The notes under the pieces: model-generated
Seen by the model: only the letters and a program-made list of their open reading frames with translations
The model's database searches: none
What the model was told of the DNA's origin: nothing
Program-made: the position numbers and the translations under genes
In this document: in pieces, positions 45,329 to 58,532 of the stretch
How the letters are laid out: each line of letters opens with the position of its first letter
Position numbering within the stretch: the stretch's first letter is position 1
Assembly: GCA_964023205.1 (NCBI GenBank)
Contig: OZ026848.1
Span: 28,879,912 to 28,943,911, forward strand
Reading direction: 5' to 3'
Length of the DNA: 64,000 nt
Source of the DNA: Lutraria lutraria
Taxonomy: Eukaryota; Mollusca; Bivalvia; Venerida; Mactridae

Positions 45329-47100
45329 GCACAACACCTAATATTGTTCAAACCAGTCTATGTGAGTATAAAATGGTGCGGTGAAGTTTTGTTATTGTTA
45401 TTTTTTCGCCTAATTTAAGGTTGTTACGGAGATTTTGTGATTTTTTAAGATTTATTTTGTCTCAGGAATAATTCTTATGTCTTATGAATGGGTATGGAAT
45501 GACATCAAATTGTATAGAAGTGTGATATCTTGATTTTGTCTGAAGTAGGAAATAGTTCGGTTTTGAAAGGGCAATTTCCTTAGCTGGTGCCCGATTTAGT
45601 GTTATATTGGTCTATAAAATCTTCACATTGCAAAGATAGGCGGAGAACCAATTAGGGGAATTCCTTGAAAATTTCCGTAGACTAGTGATGCAATCCGCTA
45701 GTTCTTCAAGAACTTCATAGATACTTTTTGGTTATATTGTGTTGAAATCAACGGTAATTTTCAATTTTGTACATATTTTACACATGTAGGTGAAAGTCAC
45801 CCTGTCAAAGCCAGGTTCTGAGTTCCATTTCTGACACGTTGAGTTGATATTTAGGCGAGATAATCATAGGCTAGCGAAACTTGTCTCCATTTTATTGAAT
45901 TTTAGTCTAGGCGTTTTTCCTGGGTTTCCAAGTGTCTCAAAAGAAATTTTAGTTCGGTAATTGGATATTGTGAAGAATTCTTGCCCATCTCTAGCCACAG
46001 TTGTCCTATGTTTTCCTCACTTCACTGTAGTTCAAAAGCATGTAACCTTAAAGTCTAATGGAGGCTTGCAAAGTTAATAATTGACTCTTAATAAATAATA
46101 TATTGATTATTGATAGGCCTTTGAATGTAGATTTGCTGCTTAGGGTTAGACATGATGATAATTTGAGTCTTAATTAATCTCATTATCAAAAAAAAAACAG
46201 TTTGTATTCAGACAAGTGGATCTTTGTTCAGGACCCAATCTTACCTTGACCTAGATTTCCAGTCGACTTGTCTGGCCACTAATGGAAAAATAAACTTCTG
46301 CACCCCTAACTAATTTACATTTCAAATTCAATAGAAGCTGTTTGATGGTGTTATACTATTAAGTTTTGTATAGCTTATATAAGTTATAATGTAAGCCTGA
46401 ATACCATAAGGCAGAAATATATTGATCCGTTGTCAATGGATAAAAAGTTTGAAACAAATACTTGAATATCATGAGGTAGTTGTATTTATATCATGCAATA
46501 TTTCCAGGATTTTCCTGTGACAGGAAGAAATTGGATCAGGGAGATAAATGTTTGAAACATTTCTGTAGAAAGCTGTGCTTGATCAAATTCTTGAGTAAAT
46601 TACTAAATAGGGAAAAGTCAACCTCAGGACAAATTTGTGATAACGCATCTTATTTGGAGCACTGGTTTTTAGTTTTTTTTCTACAGATGTTCTTAGCTGA
46701 GATATTCAGAAACCAAGATAAAATATCTTAAAATTTATGAAGGGTACACCTTTGCTTTCTAAGTTATTCTGGTTTTCTTAGTTAAGTACATCAGTTCATG
46801 AACATTAAATTACAAATTTAGTGTTACAGCATTGTCATTGAACAACCAGTTACTGACTGTTCATTAATTCACTTCGCTAACTAGAATTTGCAAAAAACTG
46901 GATTTTTTAAAGATAAGTGGAAATTTTCCAGATTTTTAGACCAGTAAAGACTCGAGTATTACTCATTAACTGCAGTGTTCGTTTTGTGCCCATGGGATTG
47001 CTTTCTTCTTTTGCATTTTTCCTGCATATGTTTATTAAGAACTCTGCTTTAGTTTTAAAAGTTTGTTACAACTAAATATAAGTTTACTCTTCCATTTCAG

Positions 47101-50100
47101 ATGTCAGACAAAAAACATATGGAATGGGCTGAATCATTTCCCAAAACAGCGGCTTTTGGTATTTTATTTTATTATTCATTAACTTGATTAAGTTAATAAC
47201 ATATGCATTTAAAACACGGTCTGTGTTAGATTTTGTTTACGTTTGAGGGGAAGTCTAAATGCCTTGTTTAGAAAAATTGAGATATTTTTACCTACACTAA
47301 TTGCTGTATAGTTGTACTTGAAAATCATTTTTATCTTGTCAGTTGGTACATGACTGTATATTAAAGGGCAACGCAACCCTAATTATGAATTAATCTCATT
47401 TAAATAATTATTCATTATTATTCTGAAAAAATTAAATCATTTGAGCGTTAAAATACGCACATTGAAGATATTTTACGAAAATATCGTAGAAACTTGGTTA
47501 TCTGAAAGAATACAGGGCGCCGTCATTTTACCCATTTACAATCGATCAACAGATGTGTGTGACGTCATATCTCACAAACATGGATATGGCGAATAAGCGG
47601 GAGTGAAAGAGAATGGTTGATTATTATAGATATCGCCTTTAATTGTGAGGAATAAGCTTAGGAAATCACGCATTTGTATTTAAGAATCATAGCCAACATA
47701 TTCTTCCACGTTATCCACCAAAACACAATGTTCACAGCCACTAAATTCTTCAATAGAATCAAAGCTTAATTTTCCATTCGACACTAAAGTAAATCCATTT
47801 TTATAGTGACATAAACTATAATACTAACATTTTTTTATATTTATAAATTGCGTGAAAAATACTGACGTGAAAACTTAATTATAGCATGGATGTAATATAG
47901 CATCCCTGATTATAGTAATATTTCATTGATAAGAATTAAGATCAAACACTACGAAGTGCGACAAACATTTTATTGGTTGTATTTTCTTACACCATTTCCA
48001 TCGTAAATCTATCTATATACAAACATGTAAAAGTTAATTTACAGATTAAATATCACTGAAGATTATTATAATTATCACATCTATACAAAGTGGTGTACGT
48101 ACGCACAGTTATATATATTGTTTGTTGAGTTGGGAGTTAAACAGTATTGCACATTTAATTGTGGGGTAATATATATAGCATCATTGGTGTGATTCGCGGG
48201 AAAGCACGGACAATCTGGAACTTTGCCATTATTTTCGGGAAAAGTAGAATATGATATACGTAAATGCTTAATAATCATATAACAAGCATAAAAGCCAAAA
48301 GCATGTGTTACTTCTTAAACTTTTGCCTAAATTACCTTTCAGACTGTCAATCCATAATCACTACACATTTATTTTCCACCTTCAGTACGCTCACTTTAAA
48401 AATCAATATCTCCCACACTGATGAAAATTACGTCACAAGACAGCAAGAACCAGACATAATATTGCATCATAGACTTCTTACACTTCTGTTGAAAAATAGT
48501 GTTCTAGGTCATAGTTCTAATTGATCAACCAATGAAAAGTCGCTAATCAGTTGATCACACGACCACACACGGTTTTGCCATATTACACATGTCTGTCGGT
48601 GTTTCTTTTTTGAAGTCAGCTGTCTCCACATATCATTGTCCTGTGCATATTTCGGTGTCATAAAACTTGCTGAGACAGGGTGATGTGTAATTTACCGCTT
48701 ATCTGATTGTTAATTGAAGTTTAATGTGAAATTGGAGTAATAGTAGCAAATTGGGACCTTGGTTATAGTTTTAGGTACGTGACGTAGACTAAATAAACAA
48801 GTAGTGTCATGGAGTTGTCTATAATTTGAAATAATTATTAAATCATTATCAGATATTTTACATTATCAGTAAAACGAATTACATATAAAACTCATACTTA
48901 GTTTTATTTTGATCTCATGAAATGTTTCTGTTTATTATTAATTTTCCATTATGAAATATCACTAACAATCGTATTTTCATCTTTTTTCTTTATTATATAG
49001 ACAAAATAATTGCACCATAATTATTTGTTCAAACATCATAATATATAATGCGTTCATGCACATTTAAACAATCAATAATTATTACGTCGGTATGACAAAT
49101 TTTTTTTTATAATTTTTGAAATTAACTGAAGTTTGTCACACCACCAATCACATCTTTTTTGTATAAATTCAAAACGAATAGCAAGAATGTTAAATTGTCT
49201 GTACCGAACGGCTAGTAACCATTAATTTGGATAAGTCTAAAAAATATTGTCATTTATAATACAATATACAATACAATATCTTTTAAGGCCGTATCTTTTA
49301 TAATAGTGCTCGCAGAACGGGTGTACTGGCTTTTACATGTTGTGAAATAATACGTCACGATAAGTGACTATTCTTTCAAAATGGCGGCGCACTAGGAGAT
49401 TCGCTCAATCACTAAATGTCAATATTAAATCACCAATATATTTGTTAAATGGTGGATTTAAAATAAATAAATGCAGGAATCATCATAACTTTAATATTTC
49501 TGCACAACTAAGTGCTTGGAAAGTCAACATTGCGTTGCCCTTTAATAGCCTCTTCATACTACTTAAATTGAGTTTTAACTTACTTAGCAAGGCTTTGACC
49601 TTCATCAGCTCAAATTTTAGGCATTTTCTGCTACTTCTTATTACAAAACTGGAGTTACCTGGAAATTTCACATCAAAATTTATTAAGCACATTGTTCGAT
49701 CACATTGTTTGTTTTTGTATCAATTTTATAACTTGAGAAGACAAGCCTAATGGATAGCTCCAACATGTTCTTCTGGAAGCAACCAAGTCTGATCTGATTC
49801 CCTTCTATAAAGGGAACATTTTTAAACAATAGGACTGTAAAAGTGAACATACAGATATTGCTGATATGGGTGAATTAAAAAAAAATGAAGTCAAAGTGTG
49901 ACAAGGGACTTGACATTTCAACATTGGATACTATTGTTAGTTATCTTTTGTTGCATTATTGAACCACTGCATTGAAATTATTTTTGCTAAATTTTCAAAA
50001 AAATTAATCAACACCAAGTATATTTTTCAAGATAACCACTTGACCACGGAGGTGGGTCTCAATGTAAACTAATTCTAAATTTTAGTGTTTTAGAATTAAA

Positions 50101-53100
50101 TGAAATTGCATTAAAGCGTTAGTTGTATTTCTTTTGCAGGTGGATTATCAGGAGGCAATCCATCAATGGATCCATCAAAAGTTTCAAAAAGTCAATTTAT
50201 TGACTTGAAGTCCAGAGGTTCAGCTGCACTGGAAAATAATGTAGTTACTTTAAGTCAAAGGCCAAAAATATCACCTATTGCTCCACATGCTTTGCCAAAG
50301 CCAACAATCGGCTTCATTGGTTCAAATGATGGAAAGAAACATGCAGAATGTTTACCGAAGTCCAAAGTATTTGTTGAAGACCTATCCCCGATAGCGATCG
50401 ATGTGGATGATGACAACTTTGGAATCAGCCTGAGAAAAGAGTTGAATAAACCCAATCCATCTGCCATCTTCACACCTCCTGCAAACACTTTTAGTGAAGG
50501 GTATTAATTTGATCATTCTTGTTGACTAAATTGTTTCATTAACTGATTATGCTACAAAGTTCATTGAGCCATTGAATGAATATTGACTTTTTATGTTTAA
50601 AACCATCAACTCCCAAATTATTATCAGAATACAGATTTTGGTCTAAGATAAAGGGAAAAAAATGATAACTGTGTGTATTTGTAATAATGCTGTTGAAAGT
50701 GCAGTATGATACTATATACACATATGTGAAAGAAAGGTACAAATGACATTTTTAAGTTATTTTGCTGAGATTTATCTATTAGACAATCACTACATTTTTC
50801 ACGATCTGATACATGTTTAAACCATTTATCACTGTTTTTTTAAAAATTAAAATGTCAGATCAAGGTAAAAAAATATTGTTTTAACATAAAGTAGTTGTTT
50901 ATGGGGGTTAAGGGTTCAATGCCTCTATTACAGTCTACATACAGTCAAACCTTGATTGATTATTTAGAACGAAATGACACCTAAATCTCCTAATAAAGGC
51001 CAACTGTCAATACAGACCATTTTACGACTCTTAGTTCACAGGCTTGACTGTACAGGATAATGATTTCTGCTTCATAAACTGTAAAAAATATGTAGGTGTC
51101 ATTACTGCGCTTCTTGTTTCAATTTTACATTACTGTTATAATTATTTAGGGAAGTGAAGTGCACCACCAAAGATGCCTTGACAGATATGATGCAGAAGTT
51201 ACCAGGGATTACTACTGAGGACACCGGATGCATTATAAATGAGGTTTGTTTATTTGATGGATTATCAATCACTTGTTAATAAGCTGCTGGTTCTAGAATC
51301 ATGTAATTTTAGCTTATGATGCTTTTTGTGTTATTTCAACTACTACAACAGGAAAATCAACCATTTACAGCATGGTTATATTCATTTTTATTAATAACAA
51401 GTTGATATATTATTATAATATAATATTATGATGTTTATTCAACAAAACTTCATGAAAAGACTTTTCAAAGCATTTTTTCTTTCTGCAGACTTGTGACCCT
51501 GAATGCTCTCAATACACTCAGGACATACACTTTGTGGCAGTTGAAGCTCTAGGCCGTGGATCATTTGGTGAGGTAGACCTGTGTTATGATTCAAAGACAG
51601 AAAAACCTTTTGTCAGGAAAAAGGTGAACATTTTGTGTTGTTACTTATCAATGCAAGGGATTTGATCCAGTGGTTATTGCTATGAATTTGTAGCTAGGAA
51701 ATCAGGGTACTGGTTAGAATATAGTCCAGAAAAACTGGTTAATACAGGCCGCTGTATATAACTGATTTTTTTTTTGAAAAATGGCGTTAAACCCTAGTTT
51801 AAGAATGCAATGTAAATGCTAGAATCTCATGCTTGTAATGTTTTTGATTTTGGAATTTAAATTGATTATTGAAGTAAATAATTGTGTTCATAATTCTGAA
51901 ACAAAGCTTGAATTTAATGCATTCTTTATTATAAGAAATGAATATTATTATGCTACAATTTCCCAACAATGGATGTGTCTGTGTGTCAAAATGTTATTCA
52001 TTCAAAATAATTTTAAGACTATCTGAAATAGATCTCAGAAAAGGGTACTAAAATGTGGGTCTTAAGCTTATGTGTGATTTGCCTAAGTTAATGTACTTGT
52101 TTTTGTCATTTCAGATGCAGAAAGGTGATCTGAGAGCAAGTGAAGTCATTGCACCGACCACTTTCGATCATCCTAACATCACTAAATTCTTTGGTTTGGT
52201 ACAGAGAGGTCGTTCTGCACACTGTAGACAGCCTACGATGGAACTCTATCTGGAATATGGAGGTACTTATAAGTTCTTAACTCTGCCATCTTTTTGGGTT
52301 AAAATTCTCATGTAACTTCTGCGTATGTGTTACAGATATTATTTAAACAAACAAAGCTACATTATACTGAAGTTATGCATCAGTTATTACTTGGTGTTGA
52401 CTTAAAATATGCACTTCATATCATCATTATTTTCAGGTACTTCCTTGACCAAGCTATATCATGATGGAATGAGATTTGAACACTCACAAATAAAAAGTTT
52501 CACAAAACAAGGCCTGGATGCACTGAACCACATGGATCGCTACAACATTATCCATCTGGATATAAAGCGTAATTATCTTAATTATCATTATCACCGAGTG
52601 AAATATATATCTCTTTTACTAATTAATGTCTTAAACTCATCTGTTAAGAAAATAATTAACCATTAATGCTGCTAGTTACTTTTCTTTATATAATATGGAT
52701 ACTTTTGTATAAAAATCCTGTATATCTCTGTACAGCCTGTATATCTTGATATGAAGTAAAACATGTTGTTTTCAGATAGTTATGATTATAAGATTCTCTA
52801 TCCTAAATTATAGAAGTACTTGTAGTGTCAGTTACAAAAATGTGGCCATGTATTTAGTTTTCTGTCTCCACTTCAGATGGTGAATTTATTTCTCTATGTA
52901 AAATTTCAGTTTTGTTAGCACTAAATGATCTAGGTTTTAATATTATGCTAGAACATATGAATAATCATGTGTTAGAATTTAGGCAATATCAAGCTGATTA
53001 TTTGTTTATTTCAGCTGAGAACATTTGTATACTAGAAAAAGATGGCTCTCAACAATTGAAGATAACTGACTTTGGGTCATCAAGGCTTCCCATTGATCGT

Positions 53101-56100
53101 TTTGAATTTGTTGGTGTGACACCTGAATATATGGCTCCTGAAATGTGCCAACTTTATCTACAAAGACAGTAGGTATTTTTGGGTAACTCATTAACATTTA
53201 AAACTATCCAATTAGTTAGATTCTGTATGACTTACTAAAGATGATGTGAAGATTTCAAGTACCTTACAAAAAGATTTTGATGATCAACATTATTTCTACT
53301 TAATTTTCAGGAATCTTGGTCTCGACTGGGACCTTACAGAGAATGACATAACAGGAAAGGTGGATATGTTCGCCTTCGCTCTTGTTGTGATGTACATGTT
53401 TAAGGGCTATCATATTCTAGTTAAGGTGTTTAACAATGGTAATGAAACTTATGAGGACCTTAATGCCAACACAAGACGAGCACTGCATTTCAATATGATG
53501 ATACAGGTATGTTGTGTTAGTTTTTGTGTATTGTTTATAATGTGTATGTGAACTGATTTACTGTTACGTTAGGTCAGTGGGTCTAACTAGTGTATTTGGA
53601 ATATGTCTACTACTTTCCTGTTGCTTGGCAATCATTCGACAAAAGATTTGCCAATCAAAGAATCCCATTGTTATTGAAACTGTCAACAAATAATTCAATT
53701 ACTGTCTGACTGTCGGATCAAATTGAACCTAGCATTTTAATTCTTATTGCAGTTTTTACTTCAAACAAAATTGACTTACTTTTTATGCCTTGTTTTAAAA
53801 TAGAAGCTCATTATTCTTGTTGGTCTTGATTTTGAAAATTAGCTGCATTAAATCTTGGTTAAGAGTTATTGCTTGTTCTTTTTGCTGACTACCAATTAAA
53901 TTGTCGCAAATTTCACGTAAATTGTGTTTTATAAATGTTAGTGTTGTTCTAACTGGGTATTTATTACTTGCTCTGATAATGTGAACATTTTTATTCATTG
54001 CTGATCATTTTGATATTTTCACTACTTTGTTATTCATAGATCCTTGTAAATATTCAAGAGCCTGAATGACCCATTTGAAGTCCGTCCTTTGTTCTTTCAT
54101 TCTAGATGGCTAAAGATTCGGATGATGATTTCTTCATCCAGAATTTGATTCCAGATGAGTGTAGTCTAGATACGAGAGATCTGCTGATTAAGATGACACA
54201 ACATAAGCATAAATCCAGAATGAGTGCTCGTCATGCTTTTGAGCAGATAGAAGGTTTGTGAAATAATTAATTTACAGTCATTTAGTTTGTGTACAAAAAC
54301 TTGAATGAGGGTTAAAAGTAATCTTTGTTTGTGTTTGTCTTTATTTAGAAGTTGAAGTTTTATTTATTTATTATTTATTCTTTCTTTTAAATAAAGCCAG
54401 TGGTCTTTAACAGTCATGTTGTCTCTAGTCTATTCACAGGTGGTTTAGCACAAGTTTGACTGTGTTTGCTTAATATTGGCATAGTATTGTGTAATATTTA
54501 TAATTGTACTATATAATGTCAAAGTTCATCATGGTCAACATCAGAAAATAAAGCTACTTTGTATTCAGCCCAGTAATTCACAATGTCTTAGTCGAATTTA
54601 GCATTAGTCTGTTCTGACATTGCTATGATGTGATAATGAATTCAATTTTATATCATTGTTATGTTGCAATAATATTACTTAGAGACTTTCTTTACTCTTA
54701 AATTTTCAAAAGAAGTGAATGACTTTGTTCTTACATAAATATGTAATGTGAACTATGACGGTTTTATAGACTGTGTTTGTTTGGAATATTTTTATCTTTA
54801 ATATTCATGTACCGGCTGTAATATGTACAGTTTATCTTTCCTGACATGCAACCTATTACATAGTATTGTACATATTTATTCTTTTGATAAATTTCAGCCA
54901 TTGAAAAGAGGTCGAAAGTATGTGCTGAAAAGAAGTTTGTCCAAGAAATACAGAAACAGAAAATTGTTCCTCAAAATATTCCATGTCTTCCTGACCAAGT
55001 TTTTGTGGGGATACCTGGTAAGTTGAAGCGAAGCTTATCTATTTGGAACATTTGTACTATTATGCATTTTCCTACCACTTGCTCAGCTGTACCTCTGACT
55101 TAAAGGTGGGAACAATGAAAAACACACACTCCTAGTTTATTCTACCACTCACTGCAGACCATACTTGGCAGATCATTACATCACAAGCTTTAAACTCCCA
55201 ATGGTATTTTCTCGCTGACTGGTGTGAGTGAAAATATTTATTGCCAGGACTGTAACTATATTGATTTTCAATATTTAGCGCTGTTTTCGTACAAAAACTT
55301 ATGTTCTTTTAAACTTACTGAATGGGATAGAACAAAAGTAATACGATTGATTTACTTCAGTGAATGACAACATGAATTGCACGTCATACATGTAAGCGCA
55401 ATAGACTGTTCTGACCATACAAATTTTGCTGGAGTTCCAAGAAAGATATGAAGCTGTTAATAATAAAATAAATAAATAATAAATAAATGAAGTATTTATA
55501 AATTAAAAAGTTAACAAATATAACATGCCGGCTTACTGTTGTGCTAAAATATCATTGGAGATGATGCATAAATTGAGAATAAATTTGACTTGTAGAAAAA
55601 AGTAAATCCATTCATTTAAATTCTTTTCATTTGGTCTTTTTAGTATTTGTGAATGCTGCATCTTTACAAGAAATAGAATTTTTACACTTGCTAAACTAAA
55701 CTATCATAAGGGTAATCTCGATCCTGGTCTGTCTACCATGGTATAATTTATTTTTCTGTGTAAAAAATGATTTACCTGATTCAGAAGTATTTATTATTGT
55801 TTTACCTGTGAGGTTGATTCAATATTCTGTGTCGGAATTCTAATTGTATTGCATGGATTAAATATTTCATAACTTGTGTCTCTTGTAGATATGTGATTTT
55901 AACATTAATTTTGTATCATTTTAAGTTGCCATCACTATTAGTTAAGGTATTTTTATATAAAAAAAACTAAATTTCAGATGTTGCAGAGGATTGTATGGAG
56001 AGTGAGACTGGACCTGTTAAGAACCGCACAATAGGTCTGTTGAGAAAGAAACTCCAACCCTATGAAAAGAGTGGCCACAAGGGTAAAGCGTCCAAAAATT

Positions 56101-57204
56101 TGGCACCGATGTCACCGCAGGTTGAGATGCAAAACCTGAGACGAAATATTGCTAGCAAGAAATTGCAGATGCCAGCTTCGCCACTTTCTGCGTTCGGAGG
56201 ACTGTCTCTGGAGCAAACTATGAAAGAGGAAGAAACTGTTCAAAGAATTTCATGCGTAAGAGGACTAAATCTTTCATTTCTCCTATTTTCAATTTGATAA
56301 TAAGCATGCACATTTTAATTTAATTTAATGATTTTAGTTGTATATTAATTCTATTATAAGAATTGCCTTTATTAAGTGTGTTGATGTATTATATGCTTTG
56401 TTTGTTTACGCCATGTTTTTTGTTAATTCAGACAACTGAAAGGAATGCCCCCCTCACTCAACCATCTATGGATATTTCACAAGAACCATTTCTTGACCTG
56501 AGGGGCCAGAAAGGGGTTGTCCATAATGTATTCCAGAGGAGTAACAATCTTGCGCATTCAAGAGGTTTTGGTAGCACTTTGGTTGCAGAAAGTCCCCAAA
56601 ATGTATCTAACAACACCAATAATGTGTCACTTCGGGGAAGAAATCCAGTTGTACAAACCCCTGGATCAAGACAGTCGAATATTACCGTTTCTCCTGTATG
56701 TATAAGTTTATTATGTCATGTTTAATAGAACTCATTATATGCATCTTCCATTATGGATTCAGGCATTCCATGATGGTTTTGTAGTATGGCTTTAGTGAGA
56801 TAACTTTGGCCTATATTGAGTATTATGGCGTTGGGTTTATAAGAAAGAACTTGAAGTTTGTTACATCATACACATATATGTATACATCATGCTGCATTTA
56901 GCAGTTAGTTATTCTAAGCAATATGCATGAGATGTGTTAACTTTCTATTTCTTTTTTTATCATGACAATGATGGTTATTTTCTAGGAAGCTCTATTGAAA
57001 CTGCTTTTTAAAATGAAGGCACAGCAAACTTGTATCAAGAAGGAAACAGAAGTCCAGCCTAATGTGATCAACTTGGATGAGTATATTGGAAACAGAACCC
57101 AGACAGGGAATGTGCGACAACAGGTGCCCCAGTCGCAGGTTCCAGTGGAAGAAAGTGTCATTGATCTGGGAAATCTCCCAAATCTTGCAGATTTTATGGA
57201 TTGA
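47101..57204 (+). CDS. Serine/threonine protein kinase, NIK/MAP3K14-like
   Basis: Thirteen coding exons: 47101-47158, 50140-50500, 51150-51243, 51489-51623, 52115-52262, 52437-52568, 53015-53168, 53311-53506, 54106-54253, 54898-55017, 55978-56255, 56432-56695, 56986-57204. All are GT/AG, phases agree, giving 768 aa. The ATG follows an acceptor directly, so 5' UTR exons lie upstream. Kinase domain about 187-475: glycine loop GRGSFGEV (193-200), lysine 215 or 216, Glu226, catalytic loop HLDIKPEN (305-312, HLD for HRD), DFG 328-330, APE 350-352. The residues needed for catalysis are present. A long insert (GLDWDLTENDITGK) follows APE. The Pro/Ser-rich tail ends with two VIxL motifs near acidic residues (VINLDEY 723-729, VIDLGNL 754-760). 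NIK-type kinases act in NF-kB signalling; a Tpl2/MAP3K8-like or other MAP3K assignment is possible. Confidence 0.85.
47365..49541. mobile_element. TTAA-flanked DNA transposon, Kolobok/T2-like, nonautonomous or decayed
   Basis: Ends AGGGCAACGCAA and its reverse complement lie directly inside TTAA (47361-47364 and 49542-49545). About 150 bases in from each end, AAAATGACGGCGCC (reverse strand, left) faces AAAATGGCGGCGC (right), so the inverted ends are long and diverged. TTAAAGG ends with TTAA duplication are known for the T2/Kolobok group; piggyBac also uses TTAA. A minus-strand frame near 47800-47690 ends in FTLVSNGKLSFDSIEEFSGC, EHCVLVDNVEEYVGYDS, stop, and looks coding, perhaps a last exon. 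It lies in intron 1 of the kinase gene. Confidence 0.65.
50941..51055. repeat. MITE with ACAGTCAAACC ends, second copy
   Basis: ACAGTCAAACCTTG at 50941 and CAGGCTTGACTGTA ending near 51053 are near-perfect inverted ends; the inside has CCTAATAAAGGCCAACTGTC. Same family as 16519-16606. It lies in intron 2 of the kinase gene. Confidence 0.65.
51720..51800 (+). repeat. SINE 3' end fragment
   Basis: GTATATAACTGA followed by TTTTTTTTTGAAAAATGGCG and TTAAACCC matches the shared 3' domain of the SINEs at 27.4 and 39.9 kb. It is 5'-truncated and lies in intron 4 of the kinase gene. Confidence 0.5.
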
Positions 57205-57438
57205 TGTGATATTTGTTAAAATAACAGTGTGGAGAAGATACTGTTGACTGAGAAACTGAATATATCAGTATTAACTTCATTGAAACTAATGTTAATAATT
57301 GCTAATTGGTATTTTTGTAATCAAACTGTTCATGTTTTTTGTTCATATCCATACGTATGCATGATTATCTCTGTCTGTCATAATTCTTTCATGGTCTCAT
57401 TCTATCTTTCATTCTTTCACTCTTTTGCACATACATGT

Positions 57439-57614
57439 ACAGTAATACCTGTGTTAATAGATACTTCCAAATAAAGGCCACCCTGTGAATAAAGGCCATT
57501 CTTTTAAAAACTCATTGATTATTTAAAACAAGATGACCTCCAAATAAAGGCCACCTGTCGATTGAGGTCACATTTTGTCTTTCCCTAGGTTTGCCTTCGT
57601 TCACAGGTTTGTCT
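57439..57614. repeat. MITE related to the ACAGTCAAACC family, diverged
   Basis: Left end ACAGTAATACCTGTG and right end TTCACAGGTTTGTCTG are diverged inverted ends. The inside has three AATAAAGGCCA motifs and GGTCACATTTTGTCTTT, shared with the 16519 copy. It lies within the probable 3' UTR of the kinase gene, so it may be transcribed. Confidence 0.6.
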
Positions 57615-58526
57615 GCTTCTAAATTTGATGTATTTTTAGCACAAATTGTGTCTTACCTTTTTGCTAACAGGTCACCTGTTTATATTTAGAAAAAATGACT
57701 ATAGTGATATGTTCATTGATACATGTATGTATTTGTTGACCCTTAAATAATTAAGTTGTCAATATATGGTGTGGACCATCTTTTCATTATTTGAACTTCA
57801 AGGAAACTTCCAGCACACCCATTTTCTGTTTTTGAAAATGTTAATGAGAATTATTTTCAGAGGGTAAAATTTTTATGCGCATGTTAAGACATTAATTCAA
57901 TATTTTTTGACATTGTGAAATGATATTGCAAAAAAAAACTCATGGTTTATCAACTTTTTAGACGGGTGGAAGTATAAAGTTAGTTGCATCTATGCATAAG
58001 TGGAGGTTTGTCATTGACTTGATTATGTCATATTTGATGTTTATCCTAGGAACTTCTTATTTTACTTAATATTGTTCTGTGATGTAAATTCAACTGTAAA
58101 ATCAATGTTTATGTTTCTGTGGCAATAATCAATTGTATTAACCGATTGTTTTGTTTTGCTTTCTGGGATTTCATGTTTGTGTGATTCTGACTTTAATCCC
58201 ATTGCGGTAATTAGGTACAGCAAAACCTTGTTATTACTGCAACTTTTGGGACCAAATGGATCATTCTTGATATTTAAGTGGTCTGAAAGTAAATGGTCAT
58301 CATAATGAGTTGGCTGCTGTATTGAGATTGTTCCTGGGTCAGAGAGATGATTTACTGTACAGAGTTAACAATGAATTGAAAAAATACAGATATGTGTACT
58401 TTGATGATATTTTTTATGAAACATGCAAGTTTGTAATGAATTTTTCTTGCATTGACTTTCAAACTATTTTCTTCGCATGCATACTATTCTTTGATGTATT
58501 CACACTTTGCTTGTCATAATTTCATG

Positions 58527-58532
58527 AATAAA
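58527..58532 (+). promoter_or_regulatory. Candidate poly(A) signal of the kinase gene
   Basis: AATAAA in CATGAATAAATGATGG followed by a GT/T-rich stretch (GGTGTACGTGTAG, TTTTTTGTTT), a good downstream element. AATAAA motifs inside the MITE at 57439-57614 are alternatives. Confidence 0.45.

Larger units (their letters stand above)
39484..47100. other. Repeat-rich region between the coiled-coil and kinase genes
   Basis: No complete gene was found. It contains SINEs (39.9, 44.0-44.3, 45.1 kb), a degenerate tandem repeat near 42.0-42.3 kb, duplicated CRE-like sites at 44.53-44.58 kb and clustered foldback elements at 44.75-45.33 kb. The kinase gene's ATG follows a splice acceptor directly, so one or more untranslated exons must lie in the distal part; I could not place them. 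Confidence 0.45.

Noticed and set aside
58310..58519. ORF starting MAAVLRLF after the kinase gene
   Set aside because: It begins at a non-ATG codon, lies in the presumed 3' UTR and has no recognisable features.
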